Shown here one piece after another: positions 1 to 7,931 of a DNA stretch of 24,656 nt. The notes below the pieces were generated by a model. The model searched no databases. It was not told where the DNA came from and was given only the letters and a program-made list of their open reading frames with translations. Made by a program: the position numbers and the translations under genes. Numbering within the stretch: position 1 is the first letter of the stretch; every line of letters begins with the position of its first letter. The stretch comes from Dyadobacter fermentans (GTDB lineage Bacteria > Bacteroidota > Bacteroidia > Cytophagales > Spirosomataceae), in the NCBI RefSeq assembly GCF_019924045.1, contig NZ_JAHXBN010000003.1, positions 1 to 24,656 of the forward strand, read 5' to 3'.

Positions 1-4
1 AAAA

Positions 5-155
5 TTGACCACAGACGGCCGACGACTGACCGCCGAGTGCCTTAGGCTATGGTCTATGATAAGACCGAAGGCCAAGGTAATCGGCGGTCAGCGGTCGGCC
101 GTCGGTGGTCAACACTTCAACCATCGGCGGTCGGCCGTCAGCGGTCGGCGGTCAC
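5..155. repeat. Palindromic repeat: 32-bp inverted arms plus an extra direct copy
   Basis: Positions 5-36 and 81-112 are inverted copies of one 32-bp unit (29/32 matching after reverse complementing). A third copy, in the same orientation as the second, lies at 124-155 (about 26/32). The 44-nt loop between the arms contains nested pairings: GCCTT 39-43 with AAGGC 68-72, and GGTCT 51-55 with AGACC 62-66. The block could therefore fold into one long hairpin. It looks like a dispersed intergenic palindrome that reaches the 5' end of truB. It may continue upstream of the window. Confidence 0.75.
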
Positions 156-168
156 AAATTCCCAACAT

Positions 169-870
169 TTGAACCAACAAGAAAACATACCCGACGAAGG
201 CGAGGTCATTTTGATTGACAAACCTTTGACGTGGACTTCATTTGATGTGGCCAACAAGCTCAAAAGGGCTTGCAAGTTCAAGAAAATAGGCCATGCGGGG
301 ACATTGGACCCGCTGGCTACCGGGTTGCTTATCCTTTGTACTGGTAAAAAAACCAAGCAGATCGATAGCTTTCAGGCGCAGGAAAAAGAGTATACCGGCA
401 CGTTGGTGTTAGGTAAAACGACACCTTCCATTGACCTCGAAAGCGATTTCGACGCCGAATACCCTATTGACCACATAACACCGGAAGTACTCGAAAATGC
501 GCGCCGGCAGCTTACTGGTCATATCGAGCAGATTCCCCCGCTCTTTTCCGCCATTAAAATCGACGGCGTGCGTGCGTACAAGCTCGCGCGGCGCGGCGAG
601 GAGGCCGAGATCAAGAAGCGCCCTGTGGAGATCAAGCTGTTTGAAATTGACGCTACCCATTTTCCTTCCATCGATTTTAGGATCATTTGTTCAAAAGGTA
701 CTTATATTCGCAGTATGGTTCGCGATTTCGGCGAGCTGGCGGGCAGCGGCGCTTACATGAGCAAGCTGTGCAGGACCAGGATCGGGGATTTCGAACTGAA
801 AGATGCATGGGAGCTGACGGCTTTCATCCATCAGAAACGAGTAGCGTTGAATTTGGAAGTTGACGAATGA
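169..870 (+). CDS. truB: tRNA pseudouridine(55) synthase TruB
   Basis: TruB converts U55 of the T-psi-C loop of tRNAs to pseudouridine in the cytoplasm. The N-terminal stretch GEVILIDKPLTWTSFDV, the catalytic motif HAGTLDPLATG and the later KGTYIRSMVRDFGE motif are diagnostic. The open frame begins at an ATG at 49, but that codon lies in the loop of a palindromic repeat, and the first 40 residues it would add are repeat-encoded (Arg/Ser/Ala/Val-rich). Starting at TTG 169 gives 233 residues and puts the catalytic Asp at position 47, close to Asp48 of the E. coli enzyme, so I prefer that start. No ribosome-binding site decides the matter. The 3' end overlaps ribF by 4 nt (ATGA), indicating translational coupling. 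Function is certain; the start is not. Confidence 0.93.
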   Translation: MNQQENIPDEGEVILIDKPLTWTSFDVANKLKRACKFKKIGHAGTLDPLATGLLILCTGKKTKQIDSFQAQEKEYTGTLVLGKTTPSIDLESDFDAEYPIDHITPEVLENARRQLTGHIEQIPPLFSAIKIDGVRAYKLARRGEEAEIKKRPVEIKLFEIDATHFPSIDFRIICSKGTYIRSMVRDFGELAGSGAYMSKLCRTRIGDFELKDAWELTAFIHQKRVALNLEVDE

Positions 871-1793
871 ACATTTATCATAGCCTGGATTCCTTTCAAA
901 AACTGGAATATGGCGTCGTAACCAGTGGCACTTTCGACGGGGTGCATCTGGGACATCAAAAAATACTGGCCCGTCTGAAAGAAATTTCCGGGCAATCGGG
1001 TGGCGAATCGGTAGTATTGACTTTCTGGCCGCATCCGCGCACGGTGGTGTCGGAGGACAGCCAGGACCTGCAATTGCTTTCCACGATCGAGGAGAAAATA
1101 GAGCTGTTTGCCAAACTGGGCATTCAGCACCTGGCGATCATCCCTTTCACCCGTTCTTTTTCCGAACTCACTTCCGATGCGTTTATTAAGCAGATCCTGG
1201 TGGAAAAAATCGGGACCAAAAAGCTCGTGATCGGGTACGACCACCGGTTTGGCCGCAACCGGGAAGGCAGTTTCGAGTTCTTGCAGAAAAACTGCTCGGA
1301 GTACGGTTTTGAAGTGGAAGAAATTCCCAGGGAAGATATCGAACACACGGCGATCAGCTCTTCGCGCATTCGCAAAGCCTTGATTACCGGGCATATCCAT
1401 GAAGCCAACGAACTGCTGGGCCGCCCCTATTCGCTTTCGGGAACTGTGGTAAAAGGGAAACAGCTCGGCCGTACAATCGGCTTTCCTACGGCCAACCTGT
1501 ACGTGCATGAGCCTTACAAACTGATCCCGATGAACGGTGTGTACGTGATCCACGCGGTTTACGAAGGGCAGGTGTTCAAAGGTATGCTTAATATTGGGGT
1601 GCGGCCCACCGTGGACGGCACCATCCGGACAATCGAAGCGAACCTGTTCGACTTTGACAAAGAAATTTACGGCGAAGACCTCAAATTGGAATTGCTTCAT
1701 TATCTTCGTCCGGAACAGAAATTCGAGGGGCTCGATATGCTCGTCAAGCAGATCGGAATAGACAAGGAGAATACCCTCGCCTATTTCGGCTGA
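867..1793 (+). CDS. ribF: Bifunctional riboflavin kinase / FAD synthetase RibF
   Basis: The 308-residue protein makes FMN from riboflavin and then FAD from FMN. The N-terminal nucleotidyltransferase domain has SGTFDGVHLGHQ (HxGH type, residues 20-31), GYDHRFGRNREG and the SSSRIRKAL motif. The C-terminal riboflavin-kinase domain has GRTIGFPTANL, NIGVRPTVDG and a candidate catalytic Glu in TIEANLFDFDKEIYG. Length matches bacterial bifunctional RibF. The start overlaps the truB stop by 4 nt (ATGA), and the truB-ribF pairing is common in bacteria. A strong terminator follows at 1838-1865. The long antisense frame across this gene is a shadow. Confidence 0.96.
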   Translation: MNIYHSLDSFQKLEYGVVTSGTFDGVHLGHQKILARLKEISGQSGGESVVLTFWPHPRTVVSEDSQDLQLLSTIEEKIELFAKLGIQHLAIIPFTRSFSELTSDAFIKQILVEKIGTKKLVIGYDHRFGRNREGSFEFLQKNCSEYGFEVEEIPREDIEHTAISSSRIRKALITGHIHEANELLGRPYSLSGTVVKGKQLGRTIGFPTANLYVHEPYKLIPMNGVYVIHAVYEGQVFKGMLNIGVRPTVDGTIRTIEANLFDFDKEIYGEDLKLELLHYLRPEQKFEGLDMLVKQIGIDKENTLAYFG

Positions 1794-1837
1794 TCCATCC
1801 GAACTCTTTTTTCCTACTCATACAGTTTGCTTTTGCG

Positions 1838-1865
1838 AAAAGCGTGCCCTACCCGGCACGCTTTT
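1838..1865 (+). terminator. Rho-independent terminator after ribF
   Basis: A perfect 11-bp stem (AAAAGCGTGCC 1838-1848 with GGCACGCTTTT 1855-1865) encloses a 6-nt loop and ends in a T run. It closes the truB-ribF unit. It also shows that the ATG at 1827 is not the start of the next gene. Confidence 0.88.
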
Positions 1866-1937
1866 ATTATGCCTATACGTAAAATCCGGGTCGGAATTGC
1901 TTTCTGTTACAGGTTCCGACTGCCAATCCTTTCCCTT

Positions 1938-3317
1938 ATGAGACATTACGACGCTATTGTAATCGGTGCGGGCCAGGCGGGCACGCCGCTTTGCCGCAAA
2001 CTGGCCGAATCAGGTTTGAAAACGGCTTTAATTGAAAAAAGATGGGTCGGCGGGACCTGCGTGAACGACGGCTGCTCTCCCACCAAAGCCATGGTGGCGT
2101 CCGCAAAAGCGGCATGGTCGGCCCGGCATAATGAAACCCTGGGCGTGAGTGTAGGAGGCATCACGATCGATTTCGACGAGATCATCGACCGCAAAAACAG
2201 CATTGTACAAACCATGCGCGGCAACTCCGAAAACCGTATCCTTAACACCGCCGGCCTCGACCTGATTTACGGTACCGCCCGGTTCACTGGTCGAAAGGAG
2301 GTTACAGTTTCATTAAAGGACGGTGGCAGCGAAACGTTCACGGCAGACAAATTTTTCATCAACACTGGCCTCCAACCCGTTATACCCGACATCGAGGGCA
2401 TTCACAGCATCCGATATCTCACTTCCACCACCATAATGGAACTGTCCGAGATCCCCGAGCATCTGCTCATTCTTGGCAGCGGGTACATTGCGCTGGAATT
2501 CGGGCAAATGTTTGCACGCTTCGGCAGCAAAGTGACGATCGTTGAGCGTTCCAAAAGGATTTTGAAAAAAGAGGATGAAGATATCGCCGAAGAAGTCGTG
2601 AAAATCCTTGCCCGGGAGGACATTGAAATACTCACCAATACGGAGGCGGTTCAATTCGCTCAAAGCGGGCATATTATCGCCGTCGCGCTTGAAAATGAGG
2701 GGCGCAGAAGCCAGCGCTCGTGCACGCATGTACTCCTAGCCGCAGGACGCAGGCCGCAACTACATGAGCTTGGGCTGGAAGCAGCAGGCGTTACGCTCGA
2801 TAAAAAAGGTTATATCCAGGTAAATGAGCAGCTCCAAACCACAGCGGAAGGTGTTTACGCATTAGGTGATGTGAAAGGCGGCCCGGCTTTTACCCATGTT
2901 TCCTATGATGATTACCGGTTGATCATTCAGCATGTTGTTGAGCAAAAACAAATCAGTATTGCGGACCGGCTGGTCCCATATTGCATGTTCATGGACCCGC
3001 AGCTCGGTCGCGTGGGTATTACCGAACAGGAGGCGCGGGAAAAAGGGTTCGATATAAAAGTAGCGATATTGAAAAACGACAGCGTGGCCAGGTCGATCGA
3101 AACCGGGGACGAACGGGGCATGATGAAGGCGATTGTGGATGCTCAAACCGGCAAAATCCTCGGTGCGGCGGTACTTGCAGAGCAAGGCGGCGAGATCGTG
3201 ACGATCCTGCAAATGGCGATGATCGGGGGAATCCCTTACCAGCAGATCCGGAATGGCGTATTCGCTCATCCGACGTACGCAGAGTCGTTGAACAACCTTT
3301 TCATGACGCTCGATTAA
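1938..3317 (+). CDS. FAD-dependent pyridine nucleotide-disulphide oxidoreductase, mercuric-reductase-like
   Basis: A 459-residue class I flavoprotein disulphide reductase. It has an N-terminal FAD-binding motif (VIGAGQAG, residues 8-15), the redox-active pair in GGTCVNDGC (Cys41 and Cys46), an NAD(P)-binding motif ILGSGYIALEFG, a second FAD contact ALGDVKGG and the C-terminal dimerisation motif HPTYAESLNN with the His-Glu pair. The family includes MerA, dihydrolipoamide dehydrogenase and glutathione reductase. There is no N-terminal HMA domain and no C-terminal Cys pair as in true MerA, and no mer genes are nearby, so mercury reduction is not supported; the substrate is unknown. An upstream in-frame ATG at 1827 lies inside the ribF terminator stem-loop region, so ATG 1938 (MRHYDAIVIGAG) is the start. 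Confidence 0.9.
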   Translation: MRHYDAIVIGAGQAGTPLCRKLAESGLKTALIEKRWVGGTCVNDGCSPTKAMVASAKAAWSARHNETLGVSVGGITIDFDEIIDRKNSIVQTMRGNSENRILNTAGLDLIYGTARFTGRKEVTVSLKDGGSETFTADKFFINTGLQPVIPDIEGIHSIRYLTSTTIMELSEIPEHLLILGSGYIALEFGQMFARFGSKVTIVERSKRILKKEDEDIAEEVVKILAREDIEILTNTEAVQFAQSGHIIAVALENEGRRSQRSCTHVLLAAGRRPQLHELGLEAAGVTLDKKGYIQVNEQLQTTAEGVYALGDVKGGPAFTHVSYDDYRLIIQHVVEQKQISIADRLVPYCMFMDPQLGRVGITEQEAREKGFDIKVAILKNDSVARSIETGDERGMMKAIVDAQTGKILGAAVLAEQGGEIVTILQMAMIGGIPYQQIRNGVFAHPTYAESLNNLFMTLD

Positions 3318-3434
3318 TGGTCGGCTTTTTTCCTTTTTTTGCTAAAAATGGATCGTTTTCCGGCTGATTTACGTACAAAAAGAATATGCAAATCGATTTT
3401 GCAGACCTGAACCACGTACCTGTTAGCAAACATC

Positions 3435-4196
3435 ATGATCATTGCCGACCACATCAGCAAGCATTTTAATGGTATTGAGGCTGTTAGGGATGTTTCCTTC
3501 CGGGTGGGCGAAGGCGAAACCATGGTACTGCTGGGCACGAGCGGCTGCGGGAAAACAACGACGCTCAAAATGCTCAACCGGCTGATAGAACCCACTTCCG
3601 GCCGGATCGAGATTTCGGGCAAAAACATATCCGAAGAAAAGCCGGAAATGCTGCGCAGGTCGATTGGGTATGTTTCTCAAAACAATGGACTTTTCCCGCA
3701 CTACACGGTGGCAGAAAACATTGCAGTTGTGCCGAAATTGCTCAACTGGCGACCCGGTGATATTCAGGAGCATACTTTGCGCTGGCTCGAACAGCTGAAA
3801 CTTCCTGCACATTTTAAAAACAAATATCCGGGCGAATTGAGCGGCGGGCAACAGCAGCGGGTCACCATTGCGCGTGCATTGATAGCCGACCCACCGGTAT
3901 TGCTTCTCGACGAACCCTTTGGCGCGCTCGATCCCGTGACACGCACCAGCGTGCGAAAGGATTTCGCGGAGTTGCCCGCACTGAAACGGAAGACCGTCGT
4001 GCTCGTCACCCACGACGTGCAGGAAGCGCTTCAAATGGGCGACCATATTTGCCTGATGGACAAGGGCAGCATTGTACAGCAAGGCAAGCCGGGCGATCTG
4101 CTGCTCAGGCCGGTAAACGAGTTTGTACACGCTTTCCTGGGCCAGCAACTCGACGATATTTCCCGCATTTACGAACGTATCAGAGCACAGGGGTAA
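3435..4196 (+). CDS. ABC transporter ATP-binding protein, OpuCA/ProV/EgtV type
   Basis: A 253-residue ATPase subunit of an osmoprotectant/quaternary-amine-type importer. Seen in order: Walker A GTSGCGKTT (residues 34-42), Q-loop YVSQNNGLFP, signature LSGGQQQR, Walker B VLLLDEP, D-loop GALDP and the switch His in THDVQEAL. It lacks the C-terminal CBS domains typical of osmosensing OpuCA. The stop codon overlaps the ATG of the fused permease/binding protein by 1 nt (TAATG), so the two are coupled. The EgtB and EgtD genes follow directly. In EgtUV systems of Firmicutes and Helicobacter an ATPase of this type pairs with a permease/binding fusion to import ergothioneine; the same role is inferred here from context. 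Glycine betaine or choline transport remains possible. Confidence 0.88.
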   Translation: MIIADHISKHFNGIEAVRDVSFRVGEGETMVLLGTSGCGKTTTLKMLNRLIEPTSGRIEISGKNISEEKPEMLRRSIGYVSQNNGLFPHYTVAENIAVVPKLLNWRPGDIQEHTLRWLEQLKLPAHFKNKYPGELSGGQQQRVTIARALIADPPVLLLDEPFGALDPVTRTSVRKDFAELPALKRKTVVLVTHDVQEALQMGDHICLMDKGSIVQQGKPGDLLLRPVNEFVHAFLGQQLDDISRIYERIRAQG

Positions 4197-5773
4197 TGGA
4201 AGAGCAACAATCACTTTGGGGTTTTATGGCGCAGCAGTCGGGCAAGCTGTGGAGCCAGACTGTGGCCCATATCGGTCTCACCTGCATTTCGCTGCTCATT
4301 GCGATTGCCGTAGGGTTACCGCTGGGAATCTGGATCGCGCGGCGGAAAAAAGCTGCGTGGCTGGTACTTGGCATTGCCGGTGTGCTGCAAACCATTCCGA
4401 GCATTGCATTGCTGGGTTTTATGATCCCGCTACTGGGTATTGGCGCCCTACCCGCCATTACCGCGCTGTTTCTCTACGCATTACTACCCATTATCCGCAA
4501 TACCTACACCGGCATCACGGGTGTTGATCCGGCCATTACCGAATCCGCAAGAGGCATGGGAATGAACCCGTGGCAGATACTGGCGAGTGTGGAGCTGCCG
4601 CTCGCGATGCCCGTCATTCTCGCGGGAATCCGTACCGCCACGGTCATCAATGTAGGCGTCGCGACACTGGCTGCGTACATTGCGGCAGGTGGTTTGGGCG
4701 AATTCATTTTCGGAGGTATTGCGCTGAATAATACGCAAATGATCCTGGCCGGGGCCATTCCGGCCGCATTGCTGGCTGTTTTGTTCGACTTCCTGTTATC
4801 ATTACTTCAAAAGTCAGGTTTGAAAAGCATGCGCAAAATACCAGCCTTGCTGCCTCTTTTGCTGCTATTACTCTCCTCCTTTTACCTGATCCCTTACACG
4901 AAAGGCAATCTGCTCGCCGGTTTTACACCCGAATTCATGGGCCGGGAAGATGGCTATTTAGGTTTAAAATCGAAGTACGGGCTGGATGTTCCAACTGTCG
5001 TGATCAGCGACGCCGTGATGTACAAGGCCGCATTTGAAGAAAAACTGGACGTAATCAGCGGATACAGTACCGACGGCCGGTTGAAAGCATTCGACCTCGT
5101 AACACTGCATGACGACCAGCATATTTTTCCGCCTTACTATGCCGCGCCGGTAGTGAGGAGCGAAGTGCTCCGGCAATACCCGGAATTGCAGCCGGTTTTG
5201 GAGCAATTATCCGGCTACATCAACGATTCTGTTATGACAGAGCTGAACTACCGGGTCGATTACCTCAAACAGGCCCCGGACCGCGTCGCGCATGATTTTC
5301 TGATATCCAAAAAACTCTACCAACCGCCCGGCAAAGGCAGTAAAGGCACCGTACGGCTCGGTTCGAAGATTTTTGCAGAGCAGTACATTCTCATTCAAAT
5401 GTACAAGGAGCTGATTGAAGGCAATACCGACCTGAAAGCCATCACCAAAACCGGGCTCGGCGGCACGAAAATTTGTTTCGACGCATTGACCAACGGCGAA
5501 ATCGACTTGTACCCCGAGTACACAGGCACGGGTTTGCTTGCGATCCTCAAACCAGGTCGCGAACAACTGGCAAAGCTCGGCGGCGATCGCGACCGGGTTT
5601 ATGATTATGTTAAAAATGAATTTTTAAACCAATACAGGCTGCAATGGCTCCGGCCTATCGGCTTCAATAATGCCTACGCGCTGATGATGCGTCGTGTGCA
5701 GGCACAATCCTTGAATATCCAAACCATCACCGATCTGAAAAACTATGCAACTAATGGAAGCCACCGGCATTAG
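4196..5773 (+). CDS. Fused ABC permease / substrate-binding protein (EgtU/OpuC type) with apparently permuted binding domain
   Basis: A 525-residue fusion. Residues 1-205 form a permease with about five membrane segments and the EAA-type loop (ESARGMG...ELPLAMPVILAG, about 116-144). Residues 215-234 are a further membrane segment. The rest is an OpuAC-type quaternary-amine-binding domain facing the periplasm. Its two halves are in reversed order. The block normally found last (EFMGREDGYLGLKSKYGL, GYSTDGR, LHDDQHIFPPYYAAPVV, about 241-372) comes first. A Gly/Lys-rich linker (about 376-386) follows, and then the block normally found first (RLGSKIFAEQYIL, LGGT, GEIDLYPEYTGTG, GFNNAYALMMRR, TITDLKNY, about 387-517). 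ATG 4196 overlaps the ATPase stop; a longer frame from 4049 is an artefact. The 3' end overlaps egtB by up to 29 nt. Context suggests ergothioneine or a betaine precursor as ligand (inference). Confidence 0.87.
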   Translation: MEEQQSLWGFMAQQSGKLWSQTVAHIGLTCISLLIAIAVGLPLGIWIARRKKAAWLVLGIAGVLQTIPSIALLGFMIPLLGIGALPAITALFLYALLPIIRNTYTGITGVDPAITESARGMGMNPWQILASVELPLAMPVILAGIRTATVINVGVATLAAYIAAGGLGEFIFGGIALNNTQMILAGAIPAALLAVLFDFLLSLLQKSGLKSMRKIPALLPLLLLLLSSFYLIPYTKGNLLAGFTPEFMGREDGYLGLKSKYGLDVPTVVISDAVMYKAAFEEKLDVISGYSTDGRLKAFDLVTLHDDQHIFPPYYAAPVVRSEVLRQYPELQPVLEQLSGYINDSVMTELNYRVDYLKQAPDRVAHDFLISKKLYQPPGKGSKGTVRLGSKIFAEQYILIQMYKELIEGNTDLKAITKTGLGGTKICFDALTNGEIDLYPEYTGTGLLAILKPGREQLAKLGGDRDRVYDYVKNEFLNQYRLQWLRPIGFNNAYALMMRRVQAQSLNIQTITDLKNYATNGSHRH

Positions 5774-6911
5774 GGAAGCATTTCACAATGTCAGAAAGCA
5801 TTCGGAACACATTTGCGCCCCACTGGAAACGGAAGACTATGTGCCGCAACCCGTCGCGTTCGTAAGCCCGCCCAAGTGGCACCTGGCGCACTCGACGTGG
5901 TTTTTTGAAACCTTCATCCTCAAACCCCATGTGCCCGGCTATCAAGTTTACGATCCCGATTTCAATTACCTGTTCAATAGCTACTACAACAACGTAGGTG
6001 GACGTACGCTCCGTACCGACCGCGGAAATGTGACGCGCCCCACTACCAAGGCTGTTTACGCTTACCGCCGGTACGTCGACGAGCAAATGGACGCCTTCCT
6101 TGAAGACCTCTCCGACCCGGAGATCCTGGCGTTGGTAGAGCTTGGCCTGCATCACGAACAGCAGCACCAGGAGCTTTTGATCACCGACATCAAATACATT
6201 CTCGGCCATAACCCGCTCTTTCCGGTTTACCGCGCGGGGCAGAATATGGTCAACGGCCGCAATACTGAAAACGGCTTCCTTGCCATTCCCGAAGGCGTTT
6301 ACGACATCGGGCATCACGGCGAAAGTTTTTGTTTCGACAATGAGCTGGGCAGGCACAAGGTGTATCTGCACGACTTCGAAATCGCGAAAGGGCTCGTTAC
6401 CAACGGCGAATACATTGAATTTATGGAAGCCGGCGGTTATCAGGATTTCAACCTCTGGCTGGATGAGGGCTGGTCGTGGGTAAATCAAAACCACATCACC
6501 GTCCCGATGTACTGGCACCTGATCGACGGTGAATGGCATTATTTTACATTGGATGGCTTGCAAAAAGTGGATCTCGAAGCTACTCTGAGCCACATCAGCT
6601 TTTTCGAAGCCTCCGCATTTGCACAATGGAGAGGAATGCGGTTACCTACCGAATTCGAATGGGAAATTGCATCGGCCAACCTCGACTGGGGCCAGCGCTG
6701 GGAATGGACCAACAGCGCCTACCTGCCCTACCCGGGCTTTTCCAAAGCACCCGGCGCCGTGGGCGAGTACAATGGCAAATTTATGGTGAACCAGATGGTA
6801 CTCCGCGGTGCATCGGTGGCTACTTCGCCCGGACACGCCCGTAAAACGTACCGTAATTTCTTTCACACACACGAGCGCTGGCAATACACGGGCATCCGGC
6901 TGGCGCGATAA
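5745..6911 (+). CDS. egtB: EgtB-type sulfoxide synthase (ergothioneine biosynthesis)
   Basis: A 388-residue non-haem iron enzyme that forms the C-S bond between hercynine (N-alpha-trimethylhistidine) and a thiol in ergothioneine synthesis. The N-terminal DinB_2-like domain supplies the three iron ligands: His49 in HLAHSTWFFE, and His137/His141 in the HxxxHxE motif (HEQQHQE). The C-terminal FGE-sulfatase-like domain shows GLVTNGEYIEFMEAGGY, HISFFEASAFAQWRG, MRLPTEFEWE, WEWTNS and the terminal RWQYTGIRLAR. Start ATG 5745 or ATG 5754 is possible; both lie inside the end of the upstream transporter gene. egtD follows after 10 nt. No egtA or egtC is present, so whether the thiol donor is cysteine or gamma-glutamylcysteine cannot be read from the window. 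OvoA is less likely because it is usually fused to a methyltransferase. Confidence 0.9.
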   Translation: MQLMEATGIREAFHNVRKHSEHICAPLETEDYVPQPVAFVSPPKWHLAHSTWFFETFILKPHVPGYQVYDPDFNYLFNSYYNNVGGRTLRTDRGNVTRPTTKAVYAYRRYVDEQMDAFLEDLSDPEILALVELGLHHEQQHQELLITDIKYILGHNPLFPVYRAGQNMVNGRNTENGFLAIPEGVYDIGHHGESFCFDNELGRHKVYLHDFEIAKGLVTNGEYIEFMEAGGYQDFNLWLDEGWSWVNQNHITVPMYWHLIDGEWHYFTLDGLQKVDLEATLSHISFFEASAFAQWRGMRLPTEFEWEIASANLDWGQRWEWTNSAYLPYPGFSKAPGAVGEYNGKFMVNQMVLRGASVATSPGHARKTYRNFFHTHERWQYTGIRLAR

Positions 6912-6921
6912 ATCAATAGTT

Positions 6922-7866
6922 ATGACAGACGTACAAACTTTTGCCAGAGACATCCACAAGGGATTGTCCGCACCACGAAAACACATTTCGAGCAAGTATT
7001 TTTACGACGATATCGGCAGCGGGATTTTCCAGGACATCATGAAAATGCCGGAGTATTACCCTACGCCGTGCGAATTCGAAATCTTATCGCTGCAAGGGGA
7101 AAATATTATCGGAAAACTCGCATTCAACGGACCATTCCAAATTGTGGAATTCGGTGCGGGGGATGGCATCAAAACACGGCAGTTACTGAAAAAACTGGTC
7201 GGGCGGCAGGTTGATTTCACGTACGTGCCTATCGACATTTCTTCCAAAGCCATTGAGGAGCTAACGGCCAATATGCATGCCCATTTGCCTGGTTTGAAGA
7301 TCAGCCCGATGATCGGCAACTATTTTTCGATGATGGAAGAGCTGGCCGCATCGGGTGTGCCGAGTCTGCTGCTTTTTCTGGGCGGCAACATCGGCAACTA
7401 TGAAGCACACGAGGTCAATAGCCTGCTTACCGATTTCCGCAAATGCATGAGCCCGGGCGATTACCTGCTCACGGGCTTCGATTTACAAAAGAACCCGGCC
7501 ACCGTCCGCTGCGCTTACGATGACCCCAAAGGAATCACCAAAGCATTTAATATCAATTTATTACACCGAATCAACCGCGAATTGGGCGGCAGTTTCAAAA
7601 CTAACCAGTTCGACTTCTACTCGCATTACAATCCCGTCAATGGCGAGGTAAGGAGCTATCTCGTAAGCCTGGTGCCGCAAAAAGTACACGTGCGGTACAC
7701 CGACAAATGCTACGATTTTGACCGCAACGAGTTGATATGGACCGAGCTTTCCAAGAAATATACATTATCCGAAATTGAAGAGGTGGCCGCGGCCAACGGC
7801 TTCCGGGTAGTGGAGCATTTTCAGGATTGCAAGGCCTATTTCACGGACAGCCTCTGGACCATATAA
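6922..7866 (+). CDS. egtD: L-histidine N-alpha-methyltransferase EgtD
   Basis: EgtD trimethylates the alpha-amino group of histidine with SAM to give hercynine, the substrate of EgtB. The 314-residue protein (family about 320) has the SAM motif VEFGAGDGIKT (75-85), PIDIS (103-107), LGGNIGNY (153-160; Asn159 corresponds to the histidine-binding Asn166 of the mycobacterial enzyme), DLQKNP, and WTELSKKY (273-280; Glu275/Ser277 correspond to the substrate-binding Glu282/Ser284). The frame is open further upstream, into egtB, but ATG 6922, 10 nt after the egtB stop, gives the family-typical start MTDVQTFARDIHKGL. It is the last gene of the operon; a strong hairpin lies at its stop codon. Confidence 0.93.
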   Translation: MTDVQTFARDIHKGLSAPRKHISSKYFYDDIGSGIFQDIMKMPEYYPTPCEFEILSLQGENIIGKLAFNGPFQIVEFGAGDGIKTRQLLKKLVGRQVDFTYVPIDISSKAIEELTANMHAHLPGLKISPMIGNYFSMMEELAASGVPSLLLFLGGNIGNYEAHEVNSLLTDFRKCMSPGDYLLTGFDLQKNPATVRCAYDDPKGITKAFNINLLHRINRELGGSFKTNQFDFYSHYNPVNGEVRSYLVSLVPQKVHVRYTDKCYDFDRNELIWTELSKKYTLSEIEEVAAANGFRVVEHFQDCKAYFTDSLWTI

Positions 7867-7901
7867 AAACGGCCGGGATTTATGAATGTCCCGGCCGTTT
7901 T
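7866..7901. terminator. Bidirectional terminator between egtD and the minus-strand KA-rich gene
   Basis: A perfect 13-bp stem (AAAACGGCCGGGA 7866-7878 with TCCCGGCCGTTTT 7889-7901) and 10-nt loop, flanked by A and T runs on both strands. It starts at the last base of the egtD stop codon and lies 31 nt from the stop of the converging gene, so it probably serves both. Confidence 0.9.
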
Positions 7902-7931
7902 CCATTAAATGTGTGAGCAACCCGGTATCCG

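Noticed and set aside
5..155. CRISPR-like repeats upstream of truB
   Set aside because: Three units with inverted orientation and unequal loops, no regular spacers and no cas genes.
831..1700. Long antisense open frame (289 codons) over ribF
   Set aside because: Shadow of ribF; the plus-strand frame has all family motifs and the antisense product has no recognisable domain.
1938..3317. Mercury resistance (MerA) call
   Set aside because: No HMA domain, no C-terminal Cys pair and no mer operon; only the general flavoprotein disulphide reductase family is supported.
4049..4195. N-terminal extension of the fused permease from an upstream ATG at 4049
   Set aside because: It would overlap the ATPase gene by 148 nt and lacks permease character; ATG 4196 has the usual TAATG coupling.
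5751..6626. Long antisense open frame (291 codons) over egtB
   Set aside because: Shadow of egtB, produced by GC-rich third positions; no motif or plausible start context.
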